Assembly: GCA_050084985.1 (NCBI GenBank)
Contig: JBITNC010000001.1
Location: 3,720,001-3,784,000 of the forward strand
Direction: 5' to 3'
From: Nageia nagi
Taxonomy: Eukaryota; Pinophyta
DNA: 64,000 nucleotides
Shown here in pieces: positions 37,687 through 49,100 of this stretch; within the stretch, counting starts at the first letter, position 1; every line of letters begins with the position of its first letter. The notes below the pieces were generated by a model, which was not told the origin of the DNA, ran no database searches, and saw only the letters and a list, made by a program, of their open reading frames with translations. A program made the translations under genes and the position numbers.

Positions 37687-40640
37687 TCAACCATAACTCC
37701 CCCTTGAAGAAAATTTCACCAACCTAATAGATTCCTTGAGCTTGTAGAATTGAGCTTCAAGAAGGGGCCTGATGAATAAATTAACAAAGTTGAGGATTGA
37801 TGGACAATACTTTAAATGTAGGATACCATCCATAACCTTTTTTCTAATAAAATATACTTGGATTTCAACATGTTTTGTTCTTTGATAGAAAATATGATTC
37901 TTTTTCAAAATAATAAGTAATTAATTATCTGAATAAATATGAATGGGTGAGCTTGCTCATACCCAATTTCTTTATGAAGATGCCTCAACCAAATGGGTTC
38001 CTGGTCCATAAATGAAATGACTCTATATTCTATGTCTGGGATGGATAGAGTAGTAGTAGAATGCTTCTTGGAAGCTCAAGAGATAGCACTTAAACTAATG
38101 TTAAACACATAAGAAGAGCTTGATTTCATATTATCTCTATCTCCCCTATAGTTAGAATTTGAGTACCTTGAGAGAATAAATGAGAAAAAAATGGAATAGT
38201 CGAAAGTAAGATAATTTGTTCTTGCAACATACCTCAAGATTTACTTAACAACATTAAGATGTTTAATATTTTTTGCATTAATTATGCTATAATATTTATT
38301 GTAAAAGCAATATCTGGTATGGATATAGTCAAATAAAGTATATTACCAATCAATTGCCTGTAAGACATAGCATCTACCAACTAAGAGTTGGAGCTAAAAT
38401 AAAGAACGATTTCATAAGAGATTAGGATCATAATAGGTTTGCACTCCTCAATTCTAAATTTTTGTAATATATTTGAGATATATTTGGATTGACTAAGGTA
38501 GGTACAATCCTTGTATTGGTACATTTACATACTAATGTAGTAGTGCAAGAGACCAAGATCAATTATTTTAAATCTTGCCTTAAGTTTGGATATGCACTTT
38601 TAGATGATTTCACTATTATTTCTTATGATTAAAATATCATCCATATAGAGAAGAATCAAAATCAAATATTAACTCTAATTAAGCATATATAGATCTGAAT
38701 CAAAGAAGTACTTAAAGAATCTAATGTTCACAAAGTATCTTGAAATCTTTTTGTACCAAGCTCTAGGTACTTACTTAAGTCTATACAAAGACTTCTTTAA
38801 TTTGCACACAAGGGAATCTTTTCCTTCCAAAATAAACCATTCTAATTGATTCATGTAGATTTCCACATCTAAATCACCATTGAGAAAAGAACTCTTGATG
38901 TTAAGTTGAAAAACTTTATATCTCATAGCTACTGAAAGAGAAAGGATTAACCTAACTATGGGCATCTTTGTCATTGGAGAAAAGGTTTCTTCATAATCAA
39001 CTCTATATTTCTGAGCAAAACACTTGGCTACTAACCTTGCCTTGTATTTCTTTATTTTTCTAACTGAATTGTATTTGATCTTGTAAATCCACTTATTGCT
39101 AATCACATTCTATTTATTGGGATAGGAAATTAATTCCCAATTTTTATTTTTCATCAGAGCCTCATACTTTACTTTCATAGCTTCCATCCAACATTCATGC
39201 TTCAAAGATATCTTGAATGATAAGAGCTCATTCTTGTTATCAGTTTTGGAAAATAAGAATTTGTTTAAGGTCATATGACTCATTATACTTTTTGTTAGAG
39301 AATGTTTCTCCTGAGGTGACTTTTCTACAATAATATCCAACCAATTAGGTGCATCATAAGAGGCATCAAGTTCATCTAGGTCCTCAAAAGAAGTATATTC
39401 CTTTAAAATTTTATTGAACTTTACATCCCTCAAGAGAAAACTACTATAGAGGGAGGAGAGTAGAGCTTGTAGCCTCTATTGTTGACTATCATAGACCATA
39501 AAGATGCACTTTATGGATATCTTAGAAATAATAAAGGCATAAGCATCATAAAAAAAGATCCTAAGGTGAGATATGTTAGGTTTATTTTTTGTTCATACCT
39601 AATACGAGTTTTTACCTTCAATTGCTTTCATAGGATACTTATTCAAGGTGTAGATTATAATATTTACAATTTCAACCCATAAAAAATTGCACCTAGATAA
39701 TTTCTTAAATGGTTTTATTCTTCCTTTTGATAACACTATTTTTTTGAGGGGTGTAAGGGATCGTGAACTGCCTCTTGATCCTATATTTGGTACAATAGTT
39801 ATTAAACTTATTGCTATTATATTCACTTCCATTATCAAATCTCAACATCTTAATTTTGAAGTCTATATGATTTTTAACTACAAATTTAAAATCTTTGAAC
39901 TTGTCAAAGGTTTGATCCTTATGCTCGAGTAGATAACCAAATTTCATCCTATTGAAGTTGTCAATGAAGGTTAAGACATTATATGATCCTCTAAAAGACT
40001 TAGTCTAAAATGGACATATCAAATTTGAATGCACAAACTAAAGAGATTATGTTTTCCTTATTACCTTATTTTTTTTCAATTTTTTACCTATTCATCTTGC
40101 CTAAGATGCACTTCTCATAAAGACCAATTATGGGTGATATCAAAGGAAAACCTTCCATGAGTTCTTGATTTTTCATGACTTGAATGCTTTTATGATTAAG
40201 GTGTCTTAATTGATGGTGTTAAGAATTGCCCTTAGAGCAAACATTCATAGTAAGGCACATCATTATTAGCACTTGATCCATAATGTAGAGATCATATTTT
40301 ATTGATTCTTTCACCAAAGTGAAAAGTTCCTTCTTAATGCATTAAGAGTGTAAGTTGAACTCGAATGAGTATCCTTTCCTTGCAACTTAAATTATAAAAA
40401 TAAGGTTCATACTAAATTTAGGCATATAGAGCACAATTTCAAGAACCTTTATGTGCAACAATACACTCCTAATCTCTTAGACTTTAAGGATTGAATTATC
40501 ACCTATCATAACTACATCTTTTCTATACTTATAAAAATTTTCAAACTTAGCCTTTTCAAAACACATGTGATTCATGTACCCGAAGATAACAATCCAATCA
40601 TTTGAGAATGTATGAGATCTGAAGTAATTGCAATAATTTT
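37687..40640 (-). pseudogene. element 2 pol remnant
   Basis: In minus order, the integrase (about 39947-39600) includes RFDNGSEYNSNKF, keeping one catalytic Asp, but has KRKN where relatives have ERKN. The integrase tail and linker are at 39433-39110, and the reverse transcriptase at 39106-38771 reads ISNKWIYKIKYNS and KARLVAKCFAQKYRVDYEE. A single in-frame stop (39107-39109) separates these two long frames. The conserved Asp of domain 3 is Asn (FQLNIKSSFLNGDL), whereas the second box is intact as LLYMDDILI near 38620-38650. RNase H ends at 37908-37687. Non-functional. Confidence 0.88.
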
Positions 40641-40950
40641 TGTAGGATGGTGAGCCAACTAAAGAATTTGGATCTAAATTTGTTTTCCTTTAGCCTATTC
40701 CAAGCTTCCTTTGCAGAGTTTGAAGAAGAGATCATGAGTACTTCATTTGAAATTTTTCAAAAGACCATAAAGGTTTTAAAATTATTCTTTATGTTGTATG
40801 CCTCAAGTACCTTCTCATTTATTGGAGCAACTTAGTTTCATTTACCATTTGCCACAGTTTCCATGCTTGGAGCTTCGCTTTCATCTTAAGTTCCCATATA
40901 CCATAGTTGGAATCATCTAGGATGTGCTTAGGTGTAAAGGAGTCTCCCAT
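40640..40950 (-). pseudogene. element 2 gag remnant
   Basis: The frame opens at 40950 with MGDSFTPKHILDDSNYGIWEL and is soon broken. The segment then jumps to GAG-pre-integrase sequence near 40.6 kb. The Asn-rich linker and CCHC zinc knuckle found in element 1 are not seen, so an internal deletion is likely. Confidence 0.8.
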
Positions 40951-41509
40951 TTACTACAAAAAGGTGAAAGTGTTAACCAATGTAAGGATGTTAAATTTAT
41001 GAACCAAAATTAATCAACCATAAATATTGAGTTTGTTCAAACTAATCAAACATACATATTAAATTTTAACCAAAGGTAATCAACAAGGCATGCTTAAATT
41101 GTTAACCAATTTTACATGTGCAAAATATTTTCAATATTATCAAATCATATATCCCATTTTGTTTATCATGACTAAGTAACATTGGTATTGTGAGTCAAGA
41201 GTTGAAGTTATTTTATTATTTAAAATTAAGCCTTAACCTAAATGCCCGCATGCAACACTTGGTGATGAAATCCAAATCATGATAGAGCCCAAGTCCTACC
41301 AATATTAAATTAGTTCCCCTATGGTCAACAATATACTCTCACAAGAATAAGTACTAGCTATTTTCTAATAATGTGATGTATATTGAATCAACCAAATTAT
41401 TATCTTTATTAGGTTTTAAGTTATATTCCTAGGTTATTAGGATAATTTTTGAATAGATATGCAGACATGTGGTATCACTACACACATGTCTGTCTAACTA
41501 TATGGAGTT

Positions 41510-41957
41510 TGTTAGGATATATAATGCATTATTGAATTCTTCTATGTAACCCACTTAACACTTAAAATATATCTATATACCTTTAAGTGTTTAGTGAATA
41601 AAATATTATGTAACCTTCACTTAACCCTTGGGTACAAGGGTGGTTAAAGGGAGGATTTTTCCCTATAAATAGAGAGCCTCCCTTCTAGTTTACTCACTTA
41701 AGTTTAAACTCAAGTTTGTAGTGTTGTTATGCTTTAGGAATGTTAGGAGAAGTAGGAAGAGTTGTAAGAGAGTCACTTTGTGAATAAGAAAGATCTTAGT
41801 TAGTGGAGGCACTCTCTTGCATAAGAGGAACCACTTTATATGTATGTTAAATTTGTGAGATTGATTATTGTGTTAATGTTTTGAATATTGAGGGTTTGAG
41901 GGCTTTAAAGTCATATTGGAAGATTAAAATTTTATTCTTTAAGGTTTAAATCCTTCA
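41510..41957 (+). repeat. element 4 5' LTR
   Basis: Starts TGTTAGGATATATAATGC and ends AAATCCTTCA. The TATA box CTATAAATAGAG lies at about 41663-41674. It is the same LTR type as the others, opposite in orientation to elements 1-3. Confidence 0.93.
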
Positions 41958-41975
41958 TTTGGTATTAGATCCATC
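41958..41975 (+). promoter_or_regulatory. element 4 primer-binding site
   Basis: TTTGGTATTAGATCCATC immediately follows the 5' LTR. It resembles the initiator-tRNA site TGGTATCAGAGC with substitutions. Confidence 0.8.
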
Positions 41976-42739
41976 TTGGAGGTTCCTCTTCACCATTCTT
42001 GAAGGTCCATTCTACCTCTTTCATCTACTTTGGTGAGGTAAAAGATTTGAGGTATAAATCTTCTCCTCACTCTCTTAAATTTTGTAAGCTATTTGTTTTG
42101 CTAAAAGTTGGTTCTTTTAAGCTTTTGTTGTTTCTTACATAAACTATTTTTTGTTACCATTAAGCTTTAAGCTCATATATGTGTTAAAATAGCTTCTTGG
42201 TGTAACAATAGCTTACAAATTAAGGAATAATGTTAATGCTTCCTAACTATTTTTGTTACTTACATTCTTTTCTTTATAAGAAATTTCCTTTTTTTGTTAA
42301 AGGATTAGTATGCAATTTTATAAGTGGTTATATATGTTAGTTTCTAACATTATTTACTATGTTAGTTGTTTTTGTAAAGTTTTGCAAATTGCAAATTTTT
42401 TATCTATTTTACAATCTAACTAATTTACGTACATAACAATATGTTATTTTTTTTAAAGTTGCAATTTTTTTATAATTTGAACTTTTACAAAAATTGTTGA
42501 CTATTTGCTATTGTTATTTTCTTATGACAATTGCATATATGATGAAAATATATTATTTTTACAAGAAGGAAAGTTTTGTAAATATATGTGCATATTTTTA
42601 CTAATTTACAAAATTTTAGTACAATTTTTTTTATGCACACACACACACACATATATATTAATATATTTTAGAACATAAATTATTAAAAAAAATATCTATA
42701 ATTTTTTTACAAATATAATTTAAAAAAAAATTAGGGTCA

Positions 42740-43190
42740 CTACCCTGGCAGGCACGCCACCTTATACAAGGAGGGTCATCGCTGATAGGGCATGTGAACC
42801 CTAGTAAGACTATCACCTAAGCCAAGCATGTGAGCCCCAATAGGATTGTCACCTATGCAGGGTATGCGAGCCCCTAATGGGGTCATCACTTATGTAAGGC
42901 ACATGAGTCCCCAACGAGGTCATCGCTCATTTAGGGCATACAAGCCCTTAGTGGGGTTATCGCCCATGCAAGGCATGTGAGTGCCCATAGTGGGCCATCA
43001 TCCATGTCAAGTGTGCAAGCCCTAAGGTATAATCTCCTATGTAGGATGCACAAGCCCCAAATAGGTATCACCCATGCAAGTTGCTCGATCCCCAGATGGG
43101 ATGTCGCCCATACAAGGTGCACAAGTCCCAAGGGATCGTTGCCCTTACAGGGTGCACAACCTCCCTAGAGGGGCATGGAGACACATAAGG
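42740..43190 (+). repeat. GC-rich ~37-bp minisatellite in the element 4 leader
   Basis: About 11-12 imperfect units of 35-38 bp, each built as GCATGTGAGCCCC..GGGGTCATC.CCTATG..AGG. Units drift by point changes and 1-2 base indels. The block is far more GC-rich than the flanks and is bounded by oligo(A/T). The two reading frames of 63-66 codons across it follow from the repeat and are not evidence of a gene. Confidence 0.92.
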
Positions 43191-45680
43191 GGGTCATAAT
43201 AAAATAAAATAAAAATTATTAGCAAAGAAAAAATATAACAATCCCATATCTCCTCAGCTCTTCCCTCCTTTGCCCTAGGTATTTTTTGATGTGCTAGGGT
43301 TTCTAACATATTTTTTAAGGGTTGCTAGAAGAATTTCAACCCTCTTTATTTTTTTTGGGAGTTAGTTTTATGGTTGAGCCCATTACTCCTTGCTATAGCC
43401 TTTTAGCTATCATTTTGTTGAGTATATTTAATTTTTTATCTCACTTTACATGCCTCCCTTGCTCCTTTATTTTTAATTCACAATTTTCCTCTCATGTTTA
43501 ATGCACTTGGTGAAATAGTGCAATTTTATAATAATATTTTCTAGAGAGTGGTTGGATGGTGGATAGATAGTAAATATTTTTCTTTACTTACTTTTAATTT
43601 GGTGAGAAGTATACCTTATTTATTATATTATTTCATTATTTTTTATTCTTATTCTTTGCAAAATCAATAATGTCTTAGAAATGAAATTTATTAATACACG
43701 AGTGTTTATAATTTTTTGAAGGAGTTATTTTTTTAAAATAAAAAAGAGGGGGAAAGAGCAATATTTATATATGGATAAATATTTCTTAGATGTTATTATT
43801 TAAAAAAAAATGAAAGAGGAATATATATGGATTAATTTTTTGTTGGAATAAATATTAAGGAAATTGTTCCCACATTATTTTTTTAATTTGAGGGGGAGCG
43901 TAACTATTTTTTTTAATAATAATTATGGATGTTATTATCAATATGTGTTCATGGGTGTTATTATTTCAAATATAACAAAAATTGTTTCCATATTAGTTTT
44001 CACAAAATGTGTAATTTTTTTAACTCACAAGCATGAAGAGTTATTTTCTTAAAAATAAAGGGAGAGGTAAAGCAATAATTATTTTTTATGGGCAATATTG
44101 AGTAAAATTTATTACACATATTTATTAATATTTCAACAAGGAAAGGTAAAGCAATCATTTTTTTGTGAGCAATATGGAGTAAAATCAATTGCATATATTG
44201 ATAAAAATTTATTGTGAGTTCCACTTATTGTGGCCCACCACCTATGTTCCTCATAAGCCTTAAGGTGTAGCTCCTTAATAAAGCTACACCGTAAATTAAA
44301 AATAAAAACATATTTATATATGTTCTATAGCTTATGTCTAGTGCATATGAGATTTTTATTTTCCACATGACTATTCATTCAAACAGTAAAAGCAAAATGC
44401 ATTTTTCATAAGGACCTCTTTTTTTTGAAGTACAAGGATGATACTTTTTTTTTTAACACATATTTATTTTAAAGAAAAGGAAATTTTTTTATTGTTGTTT
44501 CCAAACATCTATGGTTATGGATAAAATAAATATTATGGCTATAAAGGCATAAGTTATTATATTTAAAGGATATTTCTAATTTTTTGTAGCAATTATATGA
44601 CCATTAAGTACTATTTTTATCCTAATCCTTTAAATAAAGTGTGTTGATAACATCAAAGTTAATTACTCTAAGCCTTTACTTATTCATCTCAATATCACAT
44701 TTTAGCAATATGATATTTGATTTTATTGGTTTTATACTTGGTAAAAGTATAATTATGTTTTTCAAAAGTAAAACTTAACATTTTCCACCTTGGTACTTCC
44801 ATCTTAGGAAGATTATATCCTTGTTTAAGGTTAATGCCATATTGTTGAGAAGTTCGTTATTTTATTACTATGACCACATGCTTATTGATAGATATTCTTT
44901 ATCTAAGGAACTATATTACCTTCCATGTAATAGTATTGTTGATAATGGATATTTTTCAACATAATTATTGATGGAATGATCATTTCATTTTTAGTGAATT
45001 GATAGACTTGTGGTTTGTAAATCTTGACTAATGTATAGTCAAGTTAATATCATGTGGTATAAGACTTGACTAGTGACATAGACAAGTTTGCATTTTGTGG
45101 CTTGTAATATATGATTTATAATTCCTAACTTAATGGTGTTATTAGTTTATAACTTGCTAATGATAAAATAATATATCATGCCATGATAATCTTCTCTTTT
45201 AGGAGAATATCGAGACTCCATAACCTTGTCTATGTGGTAAATTTTCATTGAATGATGAGATATTTTTTGTGCCACTACCATATTTGTGATTAATTTACAT
45301 AGACTTATATGGTGACCTTAACACTTGCATTAATGATGCTTAGACATGTTTTGTGTCACCGATTTATTTTTTGTATAAATATATGGTGACCTTACCACTC
45401 GCATTGATAATGCTTAGACATGTGTGATGTGATTATGCATCATGTTCTTGAAAACAGGTTGATACAACTTCTAGTGAAGATTTTATTTCCATAACAAATC
45501 TATGGTGGCCTTACCATAAAATTTAATTGAGTTTATTATTTCACACCTACTTATCTCATTCAAATGACTATAAATAAAGATTATCATTCAAATGTAAAGA
45601 TATAAATTATCCATAGTAGGTAGGTCTCCAACACGTATTAGTTACTAAGAGTATCCAACATGTTTTAGTTATGAAAAGAA
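43191..45680 (+). other. element 4 internal region without recognisable genes
   Basis: AT-rich internal sequence of the non-autonomous element. A partly repeated pair (TATGGTGACCTTA followed by GCTTAGACATGT) recurs at about 45310-45355 and 45374-45425. No gag start like those of elements 1-3 was found. Confidence 0.5.
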
Positions 45681-45687
45681 TTATGTT

Positions 45688-46100
45688 TTGCCTAATCCTC
45701 CACTCAATGTTCCACCCAATGCTCCTACTAATCCTCCGATCCATGCTCCTAATCCTCCAATCCTTGGTCAGCTTAATACTTTGTGCTATCTTTAGACTAA
45801 TTCTATGATTCATGTTACTCCAACTAACATTAGGGAAGGATCTCCATCTAGAGTCATGACTAATCCTTCTTCCTTGGAGGATGAAATCCATTGGTTATAC
45901 CAATAGTTATATGCTACTAATTAGAAATATGATATGTTTAAAAGGAAGCAAGCAGTGTGAGAGCATACCTTTGATTTGCTCATGGAAGAGCAAAATAACT
46001 TGCAAACTGAGAATAATATATTAGTTCAACATTATTATATGCTCTATAAGGAATTAAAATTTCTTAAGCTCAATGCTACTCCTCCAAAGAATCCTTAAAT
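45688..46100 (+). pseudogene. element 4 decayed Pro-rich/coiled-coil-like frame
   Basis: One + strand frame reads an NPP-rich start (NPPLNVPPNAPTNPP) and then REGSPSRVMTNPSSLEDEI. After several stops a charged, Gln/Asn/Leu-rich stretch follows (MEEQNNLQTENNILVQHYY), like a coiled coil. About five stops interrupt it. It is too degraded to name. It could be the remnant of the only protein this element encoded, possibly gag-like. Confidence 0.4.
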
Positions 46101-46717
46101 TATTCGTAGAATGTTGTGTTAAGTATTATCTACTAGTTATTATCAGTTACAAGCATAAGAATGTTTTAAGCAACATATAGTTGCTTTCTACTATATAAAT
46201 AAAAGTATTTATGACAAAGTTGTGCTTACTAAGTGTTGAATATATAAATACTAAATCTTTTTTTTTATTAGTTTGGTGTGCAAGGAAGTATATTACAATT
46301 ATAATAGCAGTTATAATAAATCTCTATAATACTTTATTATAAATGCTTCATACTACTGTGATAAGCATTCGAAGCCTTCATCTTGTTCATGAAGTTAAAC
46401 TTGTAGGAAAGATATATCTACATATATAAGTTTTGATTCATCTTCATTAACATTTAAATAATTACCTTAAATTAATTGATAGTAATCTTATGGATTAAAC
46501 AATCAATGATTAAGTCTTCTACATTCCTTACAAAAACTCAAATAATGATGCAAATTAGTAATATATAAAAACCTTGTGTAAATATAACTTGATGGATTAT
46601 TTTTCCATTTTATGAAGTTATGTTTTTTCTCTTTTAAGAAGTTCTATCCATGTTTGAAAAGATAATATGAAAAGCTTATTCCTCTTTATGTTCTTTGCTA
46701 AAGAGTCCTCATAAATG

Positions 46718-47021
46718 GAGTGGTTAAAAAGGTTCAACCTTCTTTACGATTGCTAAGATTTAGAGTGGTTAAAAAGGTTCGACTTTCTCTGTAATTGCCA
46801 AGTCTTGGAGTAGTTAAAAATGTCCAATCTTCTCTATAACTGTCAAGTCTTGGAATAGTTAAAAAGGCTCGACCTTCTCCATAATTGTAAGGTCTTAGAG
46901 TAGTTAAAAAGGTTCATCCTTCTTCATAATTTTTGAATGTTTGATTAGTTAAAAAGGTTCGACCTTCTCTAAAATTGGTAAATGTTGGAGTGGTTCAAAG
47001 GGTTTGCCCTTATTCACATTC
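46718..47021 (+). repeat. 45-bp tandem repeat in element 4
   Basis: Seven units, with starts exactly 45 bp apart from 46718 to 46988; the last is partial. Each begins GAGTRGTTAAAAAGGTTCGA and carries a CCTTCT core. The array and its right flank (ATTAATGCTACC near 47066) match the minus-strand module of element 3 at 33.9-34.5 kb. Confidence 0.93.
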
Positions 47022-47465
47022 AATATTTTGTCATTTATGAAATAATGAATTCATATCATTGGATTAATGCTACCATTCTTCCATCATATACATCTTAACT
47101 AGTAGCATGGTTAAGATGGTATTTTCTATGATTAATGACTTGGGCATCTTGACTAGGAGGCATAGTCAAGTTGGAATTTTTGTTATTCAAGTTATAGTAT
47201 TGTTGTTGGAGACCTTATCCCTCCAATTCAACATGTTTATAAATGGATAAAACTATATGCATATTAAGATGGCATTTGGTGCTTGCAAACTATATATCTT
47301 GATTAATTAAGAGTGATGAACTTATGAAGAACCAAACTTTTGGTACTAATTCATATGTTGCCAAATGTAGTTATTCTTAACACTTATGTTATTATTTCAT
47401 TACATTAATACAAGCATGTTCTATAATCTTATTGTTTGCTTCCTTATTCTAATGAAGTTTCCCTC

Positions 47466-47646
47466 AAGGGGGAGAATTATTACTATATAGGATGTCAACT
47501 TCAATATATCCTTAAACTTCACTATATCGAGAGAATTATTACTATAAATATATTCTTAAATTATGATGTTAACTTCAATGTATCTTTAAACTTCAATATA
47601 TCGATAGAATTATTACTATAAATTATGTCAACTTCAATATATCCTT
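47466..47646 (+). repeat. short direct repeats in the 3' part of element 4
   Basis: GAATTATTACTATA followed by CAACTTCAATATATCCTTA occurs three times, with starts near 47472, 47530 and 47607. It lies before a poly-T block and the 3' LTR. Confidence 0.8.
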
Positions 47647-48137
47647 AGGCTAATTTTTTTTAGTGGTACATGCTTTCTTAAGGCCTATAGTATATATATG
47701 AACCTATATAATTGCTTATGATGGTAAAGTTGACCTTAAGGGGGAAGTTGAATACTTCATCTTTAATATATATAAAAGATATTTTATATTATTTATGTTT
47801 TTTTTTATGACTAGATACTTGTTTGAGCTTCTTGTAGCATTCATGTTTCTTCTTAATGCAAACTACTTACTTTAGGTGAGCAAGCTCATAAAGATTCATC
47901 ATATCAATTTGTTGTTGAATGAATACTATATATAGTAAAACCAATTATGATTAATGATTATATTGTAAACCATTTTTTCAAACGGTAAATTCATGAGTCT
48001 CAAACTAAGATCTTACTTATTTCTCAAAAATGTAAATGTTCTTATCTCCAATTGTATCTCTATGGAGGAGAACTCTCTCTTACTCTCTCTTTCTTCTCTC
48101 TTTTTTTGCTCTATCATAATATTGCATTAAAGGAGAG

Positions 48138-48585
48138 TGTTGAATATATAATGCATTATTGACTTCTTCTATGTAACCCACTTAATACTTAAAATATATC
48201 TAGATACCTTTAAGTATTTAGTGAATAAAATATTATGTAACCTTAACCTAACTCTTGGGTAAAAGGGTGGTTAAAAGGAGGATTTTGACCTATAAATAAA
48301 GGGCCTTCTTTATAGTTTACTCACTTAAGTTTACACTCAAGTTTGTAGTGTTGTTATGCTTTAGGATTGTTAGGGGAAGTAGAAAGAGTTGTAAGAGAGG
48401 CACTTTGTGAGTAAGAAAGATCTTAGTTGGTGGATGTACTCTCTTACATTAGAGGAACCACTTTATATATGTATCAAATTTGTGAGATTGGCTATTATGT
48501 TAATGTTTTGAATATTGATAGTTAAGAGATATTTCAAGTGATCTTGGGAGATTAAAATTTTATTCTTTAACGTTTAAATCCTTTA
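48138..48585 (+). repeat. element 4 3' LTR
   Basis: 448 bp, starts TGTTGAATATATAATGC and ends AAATCCTTTA (CA mutated to TA). Preceded by the purine tract AAAGGAGAG and followed by GATTT. Confidence 0.92.
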
Positions 48586-49100
48586 GATTTTTATGCAAAC
48601 CAACAAAGGACTTAGGTATAATTAAGAAGTATGAACTTTACACCATTTGGATCGATGAATTGAAGGCTCTAGTTTGCCTTTTCCTTCCCTTGTGGCTTTT
48701 CAAATAAGTCATGTTGCAAAATAAACATGTGGATGTGTTCATTTTATGGGGTGCACTTTTAATATTTATGATTTATTTGCAAAAAAATAAAAGTAAAGTT
48801 TTTAACATAAAACGTATGAAAAAATATTACATAATCTAATTTGAGACCTAAGAGTGTCCAATAGGTTTTGTAACAACCCCATGAGGACCTATTTACAAAA
48901 AAAATGCATGAGTTCATTATTTCAAGTAGCAATAAAAGCAAGGAGTCCCTCCCTTTTACTTAAAAATTTGAACTTTAGTAAAAACAATATTCCCCCTTTT
49001 AAATAACTTCAATTATAGAGTTAAAAAAAAAAAAAACTTAACTTATTTATCTAAAAAAAATACTTCACTCAAAAAATAATTCCTTTTTAAAGAAAATATT

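Larger units (their letters stand above)
41510..48585 (+). mobile_element. element 4: non-autonomous LTR element nested in element 2
   Basis: Two 448-bp LTRs (41510-41957 and 48138-48585) bound 6.2 kb on the + strand. The flanks GAGTT (41505-41509) and GATTT (48586-48590) are a target duplication with one difference, at a point where the element 2 leader is interrupted. The primer site TTTGGTATTAGATCC follows the 5' LTR, and the purine tract AAAGGAGAG precedes the 3' LTR. No integrase, reverse transcriptase or RNase H could be recognised on either strand. The body holds a GC-rich minisatellite, a decayed Pro-rich frame and a 45-bp tandem repeat. It probably depended on enzymes supplied by relatives. 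Confidence 0.9.
28664..49100 (-). mobile_element. element 2: old copia element split by two nested insertions
   Basis: The surviving parts are 28664-29790 (3' LTR and 3' end), 37488-41509 (RNase H to gag and part of the leader) and 48591 to about 49.1 kb (more leader), about 5.7 kb in all. Continuity is shown by alignment with element 1: the leader words TGTGGTATCACTACACACATG (41470s) and, after the second insertion, CACCATTTGGATCG (48640s) follow each other in element 1 near 23.68-23.78 kb. No 5' LTR or primer site was found to the right, so the 5' end is truncated or rearranged near 49.1 kb. The left border (TGAAGCTAAGG at 28664) is tentative. Confidence 0.8.

Noticed and set aside
42931-43168. 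Two opposite frames of 63-66 codons
   Set aside because: They lie entirely within the 37-bp minisatellite.
42781-43190. CRISPR-like array
   Set aside because: Unit length is 35-38 bp with no unique spacers; neighbouring units are diverged copies, as in a minisatellite, and the context is a plant retroelement.
45607-45891. Minus-strand Arg/Trp/Ile-rich frame of 94 codons
   Set aside because: Complement of the NPP-rich + strand frame in element 4, which fits the element's orientation better.
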